From Bicyclus anynana (taxonomy: Eukaryota; Arthropoda; Insecta; Lepidoptera; Nymphalidae): 64,000 nt of DNA. Positions 10,648 through 22,186 of this stretch are shown here, piece by piece. Position 1 is the first letter of the stretch. Every line of letters begins with the position of its first letter. Both the position numbers and the translations under genes were made by a program. The notes under the pieces are model-generated. The model was given only the letters and a program-made list of their open reading frames with translations, ran no database searches and was not told the origin of the DNA. The DNA lies in the NCBI RefSeq assembly GCF_947172395.1, contig NC_069106.1, forward strand, positions 6,262,001-6,326,000, in the 5' to 3' direction.

Positions 10648-10942
10648 TGGGTCTGAGATTCCAGAGGATGTGGATTCGAATCCGGTCCGAGGCATGCACC
10701 TCCAACTTTTCAGTTGTGTGGGTTCTAAGAAATTAAATATCACGTGTCTCAAACGGTGAAGGAAAAACATCGTGAGAAAACCTGCATACCAGAGAATTTT
10801 CTTAATTCTCTGCGTGTGTGAAGTCTGCCAATCCGCATTAGGCTAGCGTGGTGGACTATTGGCCTAATCCCTTACATTCTGAGAGGAGACTCGAGCTCAG
10901 CAGTGAGTCGAATGTGGGTTGATAATGATGATGATGATGATG

Positions 10943-11020
<78 letters not shown>

Positions 11021-11023
11021 TTA
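10648..11023 (+). mobile_element. SINE family A with long GAT microsatellite tail
   Basis: The head is partly lost; the body is complete. The normal short tail has grown into about 100 bp of GAT repeats with occasional GAG (10923-11021). A poly-Met reading frame across it is an artefact. Confidence 0.85.
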
Positions 11024-11150
11024 ATTACTGGCTGGTGGGATGCTTCGGCTGTGGCTAGTTACCACCCTACCGGCAAAGACGTACCGCCAAGCGATTTAGC
11101 GTTCCGGTACAACAACGTGTAGAAACCGAATGGGGTTTCATCCCCCTCCT
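11024..11150 (+). mobile_element. SINE family C, internal fragment
   Basis: Matches the middle and tail of SINE-C (GCTAGTTACCACCCTACCGG onward). It abuts the microsatellite tail of SINE-A. Confidence 0.7.
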
Positions 11151-12387
11151 ACCAACAAAGAAACTACAAACATTAAAATACAAATAAACCTGTGTACAAA
11201 AAAGGTAGAGTCAATAAATTTTCTTTCCATTATCTTCAGCGCCCGAATCGACTGCCGAAATACACCTTTAAATTTTTTTTATAGGTTTCGTAGTTAAAAG
11301 CAGTGTAAAACAAATGGACAAATAAACATTATTTAATTTTACGACACATAAAAGGTATAATGTCGGAGCTTTATAAATGGACAATTCGATATTGCACCTT
11401 TTACCGGGCTCTTAATTGTGTTCTACGAGTTTTACTATGGACTGAGAGCCAGTACGAGCTAGACTTACCTCATTTTATGAAGACAGAAAGGACATGTTCC
11501 AATTTTGTATGGAGGCTGTGTCTTTATTCCGAGTGTCAATTAAAACAAATTATTTTTATCTTAAAACAACATAAAATATAGGGTTACATAAACATAAACA
11601 ACATAAAATTAAATTAATGAAATAATATATATCTTTTTCATTAGCTGACAACATTAATTAAGAATTTTTATAATGGCAATATGCTTGTAACTCACACCCT
11701 GCCAGATTGTCAATGATCTTCACGTAGTAGCGTTCGTTTAGGGCGTTTTTAAAGCAACTTAAGAATTTTTTGTTTAATGCTTCTCTGTCTACGATTTAAG
11801 AGCGCGCAGCACGTCGGTACGATATGGATAAAATTCGAGGCGCAAGCGAGACGCCTGAATTATGACTTTCACGTGAGTGAAAAGCACGGAGCGATTGACG
11901 CGGGACGCAAATTTTATGACGTGAGCACCATTTGCAACCTAATTGCAAGTAAATAAAACAACATAACGAAAAACAAAATGGCCATGTTCAAGATATATAC
12001 CTAATTTTCTATACAAAACAAAAATTTAAGAATTTAAGTTTGCTTTTCCTGAGATTGAAAGCAAAATGTGAGCATAACATGTATTTTTCAAAAAAATAAA
12101 CTATCGAGAAAAGTTTTACAAATTGTGTATTTTGTATAATCATAACGAAGCTAACACTTTGAAATATCATTTACCCAAATATCAGGCTCCTAACTTTTCT
12201 GAGAATCTGAGATCTAGAACCATTTGTAACCACCAAATTACATATTGCACACTCTTAATGTTTCTTTTTAACTTGTGTCTTATTGACATTTGTCAAGATT
12301 ACATGACATTGACAGTTTACACTGGTTATGAATTCAATTCCAGGTGTTTTTATTGGCTGTTTTGAACACTTTTACTGCTTATAATAG
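11151..12387. other. No gene recognised
   Basis: Contains a repeat near 11395-11445 related to 13460-13500 (around CTCTTAATTGT and TCTACGAGTT). No convincing exon, transposase or promoter. Several short open frames lack motifs. Confidence 0.55.
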
Positions 12388-12490
12388 CTTAGCAAGTTCG
12401 TTCGTAACCCTTCCAATGGTCCACGCGGGCCAGGGCGCGTGTAGCGATGACAGAAAAACTGACGACTGATGCACCTCACTTCCCCGCACA
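12388..12490 (+). repeat. Interspersed repeat shared with 46490-46600
   Basis: Block containing GTTCGTTCGTAAC and GACTGATGCACCTCACTTCC, found again at 46490-46600. Class unknown; it may be the edge of a DNA element. Confidence 0.6.
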
Positions 12491-12554
12491 CACGATTATA
12501 CACCACGGTAAGCACGGTAGCCAATTGTGGACTATGGTGGCTATCGAAAGTAGC

Positions 12555-12725
12555 AGCCAAGTGGCTCGTCGATTCTCTTTCTACGATCGCTCACGCTTCG
12601 AAAACTAAAAAGATTTATGGGAATGACAGATTTGATCACGTGACCTGTCAATAGCAAATGTCATTCCCATACATCTTTCTAGTTTTCGAAGCGTTAGCAA
12701 TCGTAGAAAGAGATCAACGTGCCAC
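12555..12725. mobile_element. Hairpin MITE, about 70-bp arms
   Basis: The left arm (from GTGGCTCGTCGATTCTCTTT) and right arm are long inverted repeats around a short loop with GATCACGTGACCTGTC. A second copy with a shortened right arm lies inside a Helitron-like element at 18348-18487. Confidence 0.75.
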
Positions 12726-12849
12726 TAGGCAAGATGGGCAGGTTTCAGGAGACCAGACCCTCAACAGTCTTAAATTCATTTATTTCAATTAAGTTTAGCT
12801 TAAAAGCACTTTTGAAAAGTCAAGTTATGTCATAATGGTAGTAAGTAAA

Positions 12850-13090
12850 GTCAAAAACTAAAAATTAATTAACTATTTGTTTGACAATACGAGCCAAAAC
12901 GCTGTCGGTCTATATTTCAACTGTTTGATGATGTCACGTTGACAAATCCTATACCAACGTTTGACATAAATATTAGTTGACAATTAGTTTAAGGTTTAGT
13001 AGATACATAAATAACACGGTGACGTCACAAAATGGACGACAGCGTTTTAGACGTTCGGAAAATTTTAAAAATACATGATTTTTAAATTAA
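12850..13090. repeat. Unclassified repeat, inverted relative of 3430-3712
   Basis: Shares the TTGACAATACGAGCC block and GACGTCACAAA block in opposite orientation. Just upstream (12770-12830) lies a fragment of the repeat found at 35228-35400. Confidence 0.6.
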
Positions 13091-13289
13091 GTTTTATAAG
13101 GAATCCTTAACTTTTATTAATTGACATCGATATATTTCGGACCCTTTTTCCATGTACTATACGAAATTAATATTGTTTATATTGAATTTTATAATAATAA
13201 TATGTAAGAGCATGAGCTGACTATTTTTTTTTTTAATTTTCTGCAACTGGAAGTCCAAGATGACGTGATTATGAAATCTAAGATGGAAG

Positions 13290-13405
13290 CGAGCTAACTT
13301 GTTAGGAGTAGGATTAAATCCACACCGATTTCGGTTTCTACACGTGATCGTACCGGAACGTGGTAACTAGCCACGGTCAAAGCCTAACCAGCCAATAGAC
13401 AAACT
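13290..13405 (-). mobile_element. SINE family C, 3' part
   Basis: Matches the tail half of SINE-C, with an internal deletion between GTACCGGAACG and GTGGTAACTAGCC on the plus strand. Confidence 0.7.
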
Positions 13406-13747
13406 TTCAGCCTGCGGTATAAATTGCGGTAAGTATGGTTCTCGCAGGCTCTCGTCTTACTTTTACCGGGGCTCTTAATTGTATTCTACGAGTTACCGTT
13501 AATGGGTACTGAGTTAAAACTTTAACATTTATTATGTTTAAGAAAGGAGTAAGTTTAAGAGTTTAACTATTGTCCGTTTAAATTGTAACTCGCAATTTAT
13601 GCAAAAAGTTAAACAAATGTAGCGTAACTTTTAATTTAATTTTTTACCGTAAACTTCTATTTTATATTTGCATACACCGGTCCAGCTTCGAACCAACATC
13701 CTTCGAATCGAAGGCAGAGTTAATATCCACAAGGCTATAACGTCTAT

Positions 13748-14178
13748 ACACTTATACAGAGTGCTCAAGACTTAGGTATACAAGTCCACTTATAGGAGCC
13801 GGATTTCGCGACAATTTTTTTAAATAAAAAAGTAATAAGTAACTCAAATAATTCCGACTAAACATGTAAGACACGCCTTTATCTAATCCTTGCATTTTAA
13901 AATACGTAATCGTAGTGGTAATATTGTCGATATCGACGAGATAATGCAAACTAGCACTCCGCAATTCACTAGTGAACTATTTCATGATATTTATCAATGA
14001 ATAAGTTTGGCTTCATCATATTATAAGGATACGATATTAGGGACACAATTAAAGATCTATTTACAAAAGAAATATTTTTACTTCAAAAATATTCATGTTT
14101 CTTAGCCATTTTTATTTATTTTTTCTAAAGGAATATAACCCTAGAGTTATGGAAAATACTCCCGAGCAACCTGTATAA
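13748..14178. mobile_element. Mariner-like MITE, relative of 2095-2433
   Basis: The right end TACTCCCGAGCAACCTGTATA matches the TIR of 2095-2433. The left end (ATACAGAGTGCTCAAGACTT) is more decayed. An internal block near 13783-13812 matches 2366-2395 in reverse. Confidence 0.65.
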
Positions 14179-14250
14179 CACAAATAAGTGGCTCGATTGC
14201 TGTGCTCTTAAGTGTTGTTAAATTTCAGCTGTAACTTTTAGGCAATTAAG

Positions 14251-14821
14251 GTACTGTTACACATGCTCTAAAATAGCATGCTGAAAACGTGCTATTAAGT
14301 ATGCTCCATACGAGCATGCTTATCATCAGTTTACATTCGCTAGCAATAAGCATGCTATTTTTAAGTATGCTCCTGAATAAACATGCTAAAAGCAAACATA
14401 CCAATTACACATGCTAATTTGTATCTATCGCTCTCTGTCTATAGTACAGGGAGAGATGAAGGTGAAGAGAATACAGAATAGCAACGCTAATCGACAAACA
14501 TACTCAATAAGCAAACCTGTTTAGACGCGCTAAAAGCACGCCCCCTTCCACCCACGCAGCAAGTAGCATGCTCATAAATCGCACGACTGTTGATTCTTGA
14601 GCAAGCTCGAAATAAGCATGCTCATTACTAGCAATGTTGCGATACACATGCTAATAAGTAGCAACTGCTCAATAGCTAAAGCTCAAGCTGAAGTGGCAAT
14701 GCGCAGGCCACATAGTTCGAAGAGCCAATGGACGTTGGGGTCCCAAGGTGATAAGGTAAGGTAAGGTAAGGCTCAATAGTAGCATGCTGTCGTGCTTGAA
14801 ATGAGCATGTGTAACAATAGC
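14251..14821. mobile_element. MITE rich in AGCATGCT palindromes
   Basis: Terminal inverted TGTTACACATGCTC near 14254-14267 and GAGCATGTGTAACA near 14803-14816. Both sides carry the 14-bp direct repeat TTTAGGCAATTAAG (14237-14250 and 14822-14835). The interior repeats GCATGC/AGCATGCT and half sites more than a dozen times. An RTE-A fragment with an AAGGT tail (14690-14770) sits inside it. No transposase. Confidence 0.75.
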
Positions 14822-15000
14822 TTTAGGCAATTAAGCCACAATTAAACCGGACCGCTAAACGTCTGAACATGCCGACTCAGTGACGCTTCATAATACCCAA
14901 TTAGGATTGACATTGATTAAATTAACAATGTTGAATTAATCGCCCAAAGTGATAAATGGGCGGGCGTTACCACAAATCGCTTTTAGGATGGCCTTAAAGC

Positions 15001-15250
15001 CAGGGGCGTATCATCCGTATCAATGATACAGGACCCCTAGACTAAAGCCCTTTCGTTTGAAAGCAAAAAAAAATCAAGAAAAAACTGCAGAAATTACAAA
15101 CTAAATACCTTGTGGTAAAAGAGTTAGGATAGAGTATATTATCAAAAACTAAAAACATTTTTAGGTATTACTGCTATATCTCTATATGCGTCTATTGGGC
15201 CCCCCAACTAATTTTGATACAGGGCCCTTTTAAGGCACGTTACGCTACTG
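15001..15250. mobile_element. hAT-type MITE, 8-bp TSD
   Basis: Begins CAGGGGCGTA and ends TACGCTACTG, the CAGNGGCGTA type of hAT terminus. Flanks CTTAAAGC and TTTAAAGC match 7 of 8, the hAT duplication length. Sisters at 29295-29544 and 34211-34369. Confidence 0.8.
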
Positions 15251-15258
15251 TTTAAAGC

Positions 15259-15624
15259 ATTACTAGCGGACAAGCATCCGCAAATTTCTACCGGGGCACT
15301 AGAAACCAAAAAAAACGAGCACTCGAAAGTTCAATCAGTTTCGACGTTGGTTTATACATACCTAATCTATTTTCTTTTTTTTCTATAGTCTTGAATTGTA
15401 CTATTATTCTGTATTCTGTATGATTGTTATAGCAGTTTTATCCTTAGCAAAAAGAGGATCCTGAAATACAGGTTTTTCCACAGAACAGACAGCGCTAAAA
15501 GCTAATACCTCTTATATCAAACTTTATTCAGGGTTTACACTTAATAAATTGTAAAGAGAGTTATTTTCACTCATCTCATCTCATTTTATCTTTATTTATA
15601 GTAAGCACATAAGGGTAAGTAAGA
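15259..15624. other. No gene recognised
   Basis: AT-rich spacer between a hAT MITE and a SINE-A copy; no feature supported. Confidence 0.6.
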
Positions 15625-15949
15625 GTCGGTGATAGCCCAGTGGATATGACCTCTGCTTCCGATTCCGGAGGGTGTGGGATCGAATTCGGTCCAGGGCATG
15701 CACCTCCAACTTTTCAGTTGTGTGCATTTTAAGAATAAAATATCACGTATCTCAAACGGTGAAGGAAAATATCTTGAGGAAACCTGCATACCAGAGAATT
15801 TTCTTAATTCTCTGCGTGTGTGAAGTCTGCCAATCCGCATTGGTCCAGCGTGGTGGACTATTGTCCCAACGCCTCTTATACTGAGCGGAGACTTGAGCTC
15901 TGCAGTGAGCCGAATATGGGTTGATAACAACAACAACAACAACAACAAC
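15625..15949 (+). mobile_element. SINE family A with AAC tail
   Basis: Full head and body. The tail after TATGGGTTGATA is an AAC trinucleotide run (15926-15949), unlike the GAT tails of its sisters. Long open frames across it in either direction are artefacts. Confidence 0.85.
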
Positions 15950-16430
15950 ATAAGGGTAAGTGGGCCCACAAGAGAGATAGCTTAGAGTTATCAAGTTACC
16001 TTAATCCGGCACTGGTTTTATCTGGTTGAAAAGGCAACTTGTATTTAGTAATTGACTAATACAATAATTACCTACTTGTAGCGAAATGCAGACTTGTTGA
16101 AGAAACTTTGTATTATCAGGCTTTTCCTAAAATTTGCGACGAAGCAAGAAATTTTAAGTCTTTCCGCGAGTGTGAACTTAACTTATCTCAAGAGATTGAA
16201 AGTTGGTGGAAGTTGTGTTCAACAAATACATTTGAGCAATTGCTTCAAACTGTGTAATTAATTCTAACAGCAGTTATAACGAGAAAGAGAAAAGTTATAT
16301 CAGCTACGGTTAAAGTTATTGCTGAAGTTGTTACAGATAATTACAGTATAGCTATTTTCATCTAGTTATTTTCATCTCACTAATTACTTGGAAACTTCAG
16401 TTTTCTACAAAAGTTCATTTTTAGGGTTCC
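15950..16430. other. No gene recognised
   Basis: AT-rich; a degenerate AGTTAT-type motif recurs near 16260-16370. No gene or element supported. Confidence 0.55.
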
Positions 16431-17060
16431 GGACGTACGTAATACAAACAAAAAAGGAACCCTTATAATATCACTCGCGCACATTTTAATCTATCTGTTT
16501 TCTCCGAATGTACCAAACCAATCCGCTTGAAATTTAGTTCACATATCAATTGGTGTGACCCAAATATAGGGATGTATTGCAAATAGGTAAAATTTGAATA
16601 TAGGGGGCACTTATGGGGGGGTAAGATGGAAAGTTGAAAAAAACACTTTTACAAACTTCATCGTGTGACCACCACCACGAAAGTTACACCAAATGAAATG
16701 TTTTTTTTTTGTTACCTTTCAAGTAATTTAAACAAATAGACGAAAATTGTCCATGCCCTTTTTGTCCAAAACTACTGTATCTAAATTTTTGAAAAAAAAA
16801 TACAGAAGTTAGCTTTATACGTGAAAATTTCCGGATATTCTCAAAAATATAAAATTTTTGAATATGAAGGTCACTTCTAGGAGGCAAGATGGAAAATTAA
16901 AAAAAAACCTTTTTTAAACTGCATCGTGTGACACAAACGAACTTAGTAAGAGGATCTGAAATATATTTTTTTTGTAGTTTTGAAATAAATAGTTTCTAAG
17001 TTATTCAAAAAAATAGACCATTCCCCGGCCCCCCCCTTTTCTCCGAAACTAGCAAACCTT
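16431..17060. repeat. Degenerate two-copy tandem repeat, about 290-bp period
   Basis: The block with GCACTTATGGGGG, AAGATGGAAA and CATCGTGTGACC (16600-16670) recurs diverged at 16865-16935 (AAGATGGAAAATT, CATCGTGTGAC). It starts with GGGTTCCG, a motif common at ends of lepidopteran repeats. Class uncertain. Confidence 0.5.
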
Positions 17061-17074
17061 AAATTTTGAAAAAA

Positions 17075-17180
17075 ATACGCAGTTTGGAATTTAGATTGTG
17101 CCGCGTTGCAAGAACAAGCTCATGACTGTATGTTTCACATGAGTTTTAACTGTGTTTCATAATGAACTAATAAAACATTT
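17075..17180 (+). repeat. Fragment of foldback family seen at 21743-22186
   Basis: Contains GTGCCGCGTTGCAAGAAC and CTCATGACT, matching 22083-22110. Only the right-arm neighbourhood is present. Confidence 0.6.
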
Positions 17181-17289
17181 ACCTAATTGTTATAAATTTA
17201 AAAACTGTATCGGTTGGAATAAGATATTGCTATATGTAGCTACCATTTCGTGTTACACTACGAATGGGTATGAAATTACACAATATATC

Positions 17290-17482
17290 TCTACTAATTT
17301 ACAAAGCTGAAGAGTTTGTTCGTTTGATTAAACACGCTAATCTCGGGAACTACTGATCTGATTTGAAAAATTCTTTCAGTGTTAGATAGCCCATTTATCG
17401 AGGAAGGCTATACGCTATACATTATCTCCGTATTCCTACGGGAACGAGAACCACGCGGGTGAAACCGCGCAACGTCAGCTAG
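17290..17482 (+). mobile_element. Helitron-like family B
   Basis: Starts near CTCTACTAATTTACAAAGCT and ends CAGCTAG before T, with the standard body. Moderately diverged. Confidence 0.65.
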
Positions 17483-18279
17483 TCAGACAAAAAAATTTTC
17501 TCATCCTCCAATAAAACGAATACCGTCGAGTTTTTAACAATGTAACAACATCGGAAACACTCAGAGAGCCTGGAGATACACGTTTTATATCAGATCGTTT
17601 TGAAAGCGGAGATTTTCCGCGGGGTATTATTTCTTGGCGATCTATTGTTTTCTTTTATTAAAGACACGAAATGGTTTTTCATCAAAATTTTTATTTCTCT
17701 TATATTGGTGCAAAAGGTATTATTCTTATCAATCTATCTTTTAAAAGGGTATTTTGGAGGTTATATTATGGTCTCTTTCAGTCTGATTTAGAGAGGGGTA
17801 GCGATCAGTTGGCGGGAATGACATGCGATATAAGGCGCTTGTCGTCCGGTCGGTTTCAGTGTATTGTTGTGTAATTATTTATGGGTGACTTGGGATCGGT
17901 AGAACGTTCACAAGTGCGTGACTTCACTCAAGCTCATTCTCTGCCATTCTAAGGTCTTATTTTGGTTACACTTTGATTTGTTAATTAAGTTGTCTTGACA
18001 AATGTTGTGAATATGTACTTACCATAACCTTTGTTCGACATTCGTTTTCTTATTTTTTTATTCCACTTCTGAGCTTAATATATTGTATTTTTTGTTTTAA
18101 ACAAAGTTACAAATAATAAACGTAACATACGTGTACTTCGAGAGTGTGTCGGAGGAACCCGTAGAAAATATTCCGATGAACACAAAACTTGGTGAAGTGA
18201 AGCTTGCCAAAATTTAATTTTTTTTTAAATAGAACACAGTACCTTTTGAACTTATACGAATTTTATAATTTATTCCAGA
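17483..18279. other. No gene recognised
   Basis: A TCAGTGTATTG motif near 17857 resembles an arthropod initiator and is followed by a short open frame starting at 17881 (23 codons). No donor or downstream exon supports a gene, and I make no call. Confidence 0.5.
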
Positions 18280-18565
18280 CTAGCGGTCGCCCCACGGCTT
18301 CGTTATAAAACAACGCTCTAAAATCAGAAACTACTGCCACTGCAGCCATGTGGCTCATCGATTCTCTTTCTACGATCGCAAACGCTCCGAAAAACTAGAA
18401 AAATGTATGGGGATGAGAGATCTTGATCACATGACCTGTCTATAGCAAATGTCATTCATATAGAGAATCGACGAGCCACTTAGCTACAGGGGCAGTTGTT
18501 TCCGATTTTAGTTCAAAGAAACAAACAAACAAACAAACTCTTCAGCTTTATAATATTAGTATAGA
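18280..18565 (-). mobile_element. Helitron-like element carrying a nested hairpin MITE
   Basis: The plus strand starts CTAGCGGTCGCC and ends at the TAATATTAGTATAGA signature. Between them lies the hairpin MITE 18348-18487, a relative of 12555-12725, so the MITE entered the Helitron. Confidence 0.65.
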
Positions 18566-18601
18566 TTAGTTATTAGTAAGTAATTAGATAAGTGGTAAAA
18601 A

Positions 18602-18661
18602 CCAGCGAAGTAGTAGCAAAACTACATCTACTATGATGAAGTTTTGCTACTACTTCGCTGG
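18602..18661. other. Perfect 22-bp hairpin
   Basis: 18602-18623 and 18640-18661 are exact reverse complements, separated by 16 nt. It lies between two Helitron-like elements. It could be a miRNA-like precursor or a scar of template switching; nothing in the sequence decides. Confidence 0.9.
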
Positions 18662-18676
18662 CACATTATTATAACA

Positions 18677-18881
18677 CTAGCTGTCGTCGTGCGGTTTCAC
18701 CCGCGTGGTTCCCGTTCCCGTTGGAATACGGGGATAATATATAGCCTATAGCCTTCCTCGATAAATGGGCTATCTAACACAGAAAGAAATTTTCAAATCG
18801 GACCAGTAGTTCCTGAGATTAGCGCGTTCAATCAAACAAACAAAAAAACAAACTCTTCAGCTTTATAATATTAGTATAGAT
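18677..18881 (-). mobile_element. Helitron-like family B
   Basis: The plus strand begins CTAGCTGTCGTCGTGCGG and ends with the reversed 5' signature AATATTAGTATAGA. Intact-looking copy. Confidence 0.7.
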
Positions 18882-19384
18882 ATCGCTTATTTGTACAAAA
18901 CAAACCCCTCCTCATTAAAAAAACCCGATATGAGAATTTGAATAATCTATAACATAAACTTTTCCACAAATCTCATTTCTCTTCATTTGGCATGAACACG
19001 AGCCCCAAATAGTTCGTTTAGAGAGATTTGCATTCATTTACATTCATTAGAATAACACATACAGAAAATGATGAGACGCGCGCGAAATTTAAAACTTAAT
19101 AAAGAAAATATTGTATTTTAAATTTTATTTACGCCATATGCATAATGACTTCGCAATATGTATTTGTTGCGAAAGCTCATTCATCACGAAATCTCGAAAA
19201 TCGATTGACGTACAATGATGAAATTTGGCAGGGAGGTAGTCTATAGTTAGTTGGTATCCGCTAAGAACAGATTTTGCGATACGGCCGGATTAAAGAGATC
19301 TAAAGGCTCTCGCAAGTTTGTATGAAAACCCTTATTTTTTATGCTACTTTAGACTGCTGCTGCTTTAGACCTACTAACAAGGAG
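18882..19384. other. No gene recognised
   Basis: AT-rich. The stretch 19195-19345 resembles internal sequence of other lepidopteran repeats (CGGCCGGATTAAAGAG recurs in part near 1430) but cannot be bounded. Confidence 0.5.
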
Positions 19385-19690
19385 TAGGTCTGAGGGATCC
19401 TTTTATCCTGAATTCTCTTGCCTCCCCTGCCCGACATGTTTCCAAGCCACACTAAGAAATTCATGATTAATAATTTTAACATAAAACATTATCAATAATT
19501 ACAACACAAAACATTATTGTACAAAATCACTAACTTGACTGGCAGCGTGACGGTGTCCACGATGCCTAACAAACAACTGAGCTCAAGTCACCAAATAAGC
19601 GCTTATTTATAACAACACTGATACCTCCCCTCCACAATAACATAAATAATGAATGGTGCTCGTAATACTACCCGTAATCGAAGAACTTGT
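19385..19690. repeat. Interspersed repeat, sister of 62283-63085
   Basis: Co-linear with 62300-62495 plus 62972-63085, including GACTGGCAGCGTGAC and the CTGATACCTCCCCT block. The sister copy is split by a Jockey-like insertion, so this copy shows the empty site. Confidence 0.75.
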
Positions 19691-19936
19691 AACAATTTCC
19701 AAGAACGCTTAAAGTAAGTCAAGTTTATACCAAAAATAGCAAATGTAATCTCCTATTTTCGTAGTTCATTAATATCCATTAAGTAATATTATTTCCTCCC
19801 ATTATCCTGCTTATCCCTTTTATAAGAAGTCGTTATTGAGGAAAAATATCTATCGCAGAAAATATCCAATACAATAAAAATGATACGCCGAGATTTTGAT
19901 TATTTTTGCCCTAAGTACGTATCTTTATATTTCTAC

Positions 19937-20237
19937 TAGCGGACGCTTGTGACTTCAGCCGCGTATTTCAGTTTTTCACTAATCCCGTGGAAACCTTTGA
20001 TGAATAAATAAATAAATAAATAAATAAATGATTTATTGAGCAAAAAACATTTTCATATAAATATAGGTTGAAACGGCAGTTGTGGTAAAACCTATAAGAG
20101 ATTTTGAGTTACAATTACCATCTCATCTTGGGTATTTTCGGGATGAAAAATAGCCTATGTGTTAATCACACAGTAAAATCTATGTCCATTGCAAATTTCA
20201 GCTAAATCGCTTCAGTAGCCGCATAAAGGAGGAACAT

Positions 20238-20300
<63 letters not shown>

Positions 20301-20325
20301 TGCGCATTTATAATATTAGTGTGAT
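19937..20325 (-). mobile_element. Helitron-like family A with internal AAAT and CA repeats
   Basis: The plus strand starts CTAGCGGACGCTTGTGAC and ends in TAATATTAGTG. The body is interrupted by about 100 bp of other sequence after an AAAT run (20002-20030). A CA dinucleotide array occupies 20240-20296. Confidence 0.65.
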
Positions 20326-20655
20326 AAATATTACTAGCAGAAGTTCTGAACTACCTTCTGTATCCGGCCCTTGATCCAACAGTCAAGCGATAGCTTTTTA
20401 AACGCAGAGCGCGTTATGCCATGGGCCCTGGTCATTATCATTAACATCTTATACTAGTCGTTAATGAATTTAACATTATCACCCTAAACCCGCCAACCCG
20501 CATAAGCGGAGCGTGGTGAGTGAGATTTTGATTGAAATTTCGATAAGATAAAACTGCGCTGTTCAAACTATAATTCTGTATCCCCTTAACCAGCCAATAA
20601 GTCTTCATTCTCACAAAAGTTTTTCCAACGGACTTTAAAATCGCGTTCAAATCTA
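20326..20655. other. No gene recognised
   Basis: Spacer between two Helitron-like elements; contains a short scrap resembling the end of SINE-A but reversed. No coding signal. Confidence 0.5.
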
Positions 20656-20839
20656 TACTAATACTATAAAACTGAAGAGCTTTTTTGCTTGAACGCGCTA
20701 ATCTCAGGAACTGGTCTGATTTGAATATTCTTTCAGTGTTAGATAGCCCATTTATCCAGGATGGCTATAGGCTATGTATTATCCCCGTATTCCTACAAGA
20801 ACGGGAACCATGCGGGTAAAACCGCGTGGCGTCAGCTAG
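20656..20839 (+). mobile_element. Helitron-like family B
   Basis: Starts CTATACTAATACTATAAAAC and ends GTCAGCTAG before T, with short internal deletions. Confidence 0.65.
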
Positions 20840-21020
20840 TATAGTATGAATTTAAATGAAGGTCTATTTCCAACGCCCAAAATTGAAAATGCAGCACTAC
20901 TCGAATAAAAGCGTCATGTTTCAAAAACGCTATCGTGTGAACATATATACTTGCGAATGCTTGTTTCATTTGAACGCTTTTTTAACGTCCGTTAAAAAAA
21001 CTCTCGTGCGAATGATATAT

Positions 21021-21207
21021 AGCCTCAATAGCTCAACGGTAAGAGTGGTCGGACTCATCGCCGAGGGGTGGTGGTTCGATCCCCACCCGTTGGTCTATTG
21101 TCGTACCCACTCCTCCACTCTTTCCCGACTAATTGGAGGGGAATGAGACTATTGGTCATATTTAAAAAAAAATATATAGCAAATATTATTTAAAAAAAAA
21201 AAAAAAA
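21021..21207 (+). mobile_element. tRNA-derived SINE family B
   Basis: Same tRNA-like head as 1897-2085 (GGTGGTTCGATCCCC), body with the CTAATTGGAGGGGAATGAG block, and a poly-A end. Confidence 0.8.
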
Positions 21208-21742
21208 GAAGAGGGCTTAGAAAACGAATTTATCGTCAACTCCATTTACAATATACCGAAACGATTCCAATTCAATTAGAATTAACGTTCGAATGGTTTG
21301 CTGAAATAAAAGTTGAAAAAAGGCAGCCATGTATCCATTGAGGCGTGTTATTTACTAATTCAGCGATTCAGATTTGTGTATTTTTGATACACTATTTGTT
21401 CATCCTCAATTGAAAATTGTTTTTTATAAACTTACATGAGTGTTATTCATATTAAATAAAATAAATAAATATACTTAAACAATACACATCACTATCTAGC
21501 CCCAAAGTAAGCATACAGAGTAGCTTGTGTTATGGGTGCTAAGATAGTTGATATTATAATAATATTAATATACAATTATATACTACATATAAATACTTAT
21601 ATAATGTATAAATACACACAGACACTGGAAAACATCCATGCTCATCACACATATATTTTCCAGTTGTGGGAATCGAACCTACGGCCGTGGATGCAGAAAG
21701 CAGGGTCACTACCCACTGCGCCACGCGCCATATTAATTGATT
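21208..21742. other. No host gene recognised
   Basis: 21660-21740 has a tRNA-like minus-strand arrangement (GGTTCGATTCCC) that may be the head of another SINE. The rest is AT-rich with no gene. Confidence 0.5.
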
Positions 21743-22186
21743 ATAAAACACGGCTGAAACTCACGTGATATAAGGTCGGAATATGCCCACTAGTTTCCAA
21801 CCCATACGGGGCCCTTAGTCATGAGCTGGTTCTACAATTTTATTCGGGATCATGGATGGTTGCTGCCGACAGCGTGAAAACCGCTATTTCTTTCATTGTC
21901 ACAAATAACAAACTTGGAACAAGATAGCGCTAGTTCGGTTTGCTTACAAGAAGACGAGTCTAATGAAGATGACATTAATGAACCGTCAGGGTGTGTAATG
22001 GAACCTTCACTCCCCACCACTCAACCCCTCTCCCAGCGCGCGATGCGAGCAGCTGCGCGCCGCACCGCTTCGCAGTTTGGATCGTGCCGCGTTGCAAGAA
22101 CCAGCTCATGACTAAGGGCCCCGTTTAGGTTCGAAACTAGTCGGGCATACTCTGACCATATATCACGTGAGTTTTAGCCGTTTTTC
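21743..22186. mobile_element. Foldback element with about 90-bp inverted arms
   Basis: Arms 21743-21833 and 22097-22186 are inverted copies with few mismatches. The 260-bp loop holds an open frame (21896-22111, 71 aa, acidic then Arg/Ala-rich) without recognisable domain. Such a structure suits a foldback DNA element. A fragment lies at 17075-17180. Confidence 0.7.

Noticed and set aside
10919..11122. Poly-Met open frame
   Set aside because: GAT microsatellite tail of a SINE.
17857..17950. Promoter plus first exon of an unknown gene
   Set aside because: A TCAGT motif and a 23-codon frame exist, but there is no donor, no downstream exon and no family match.
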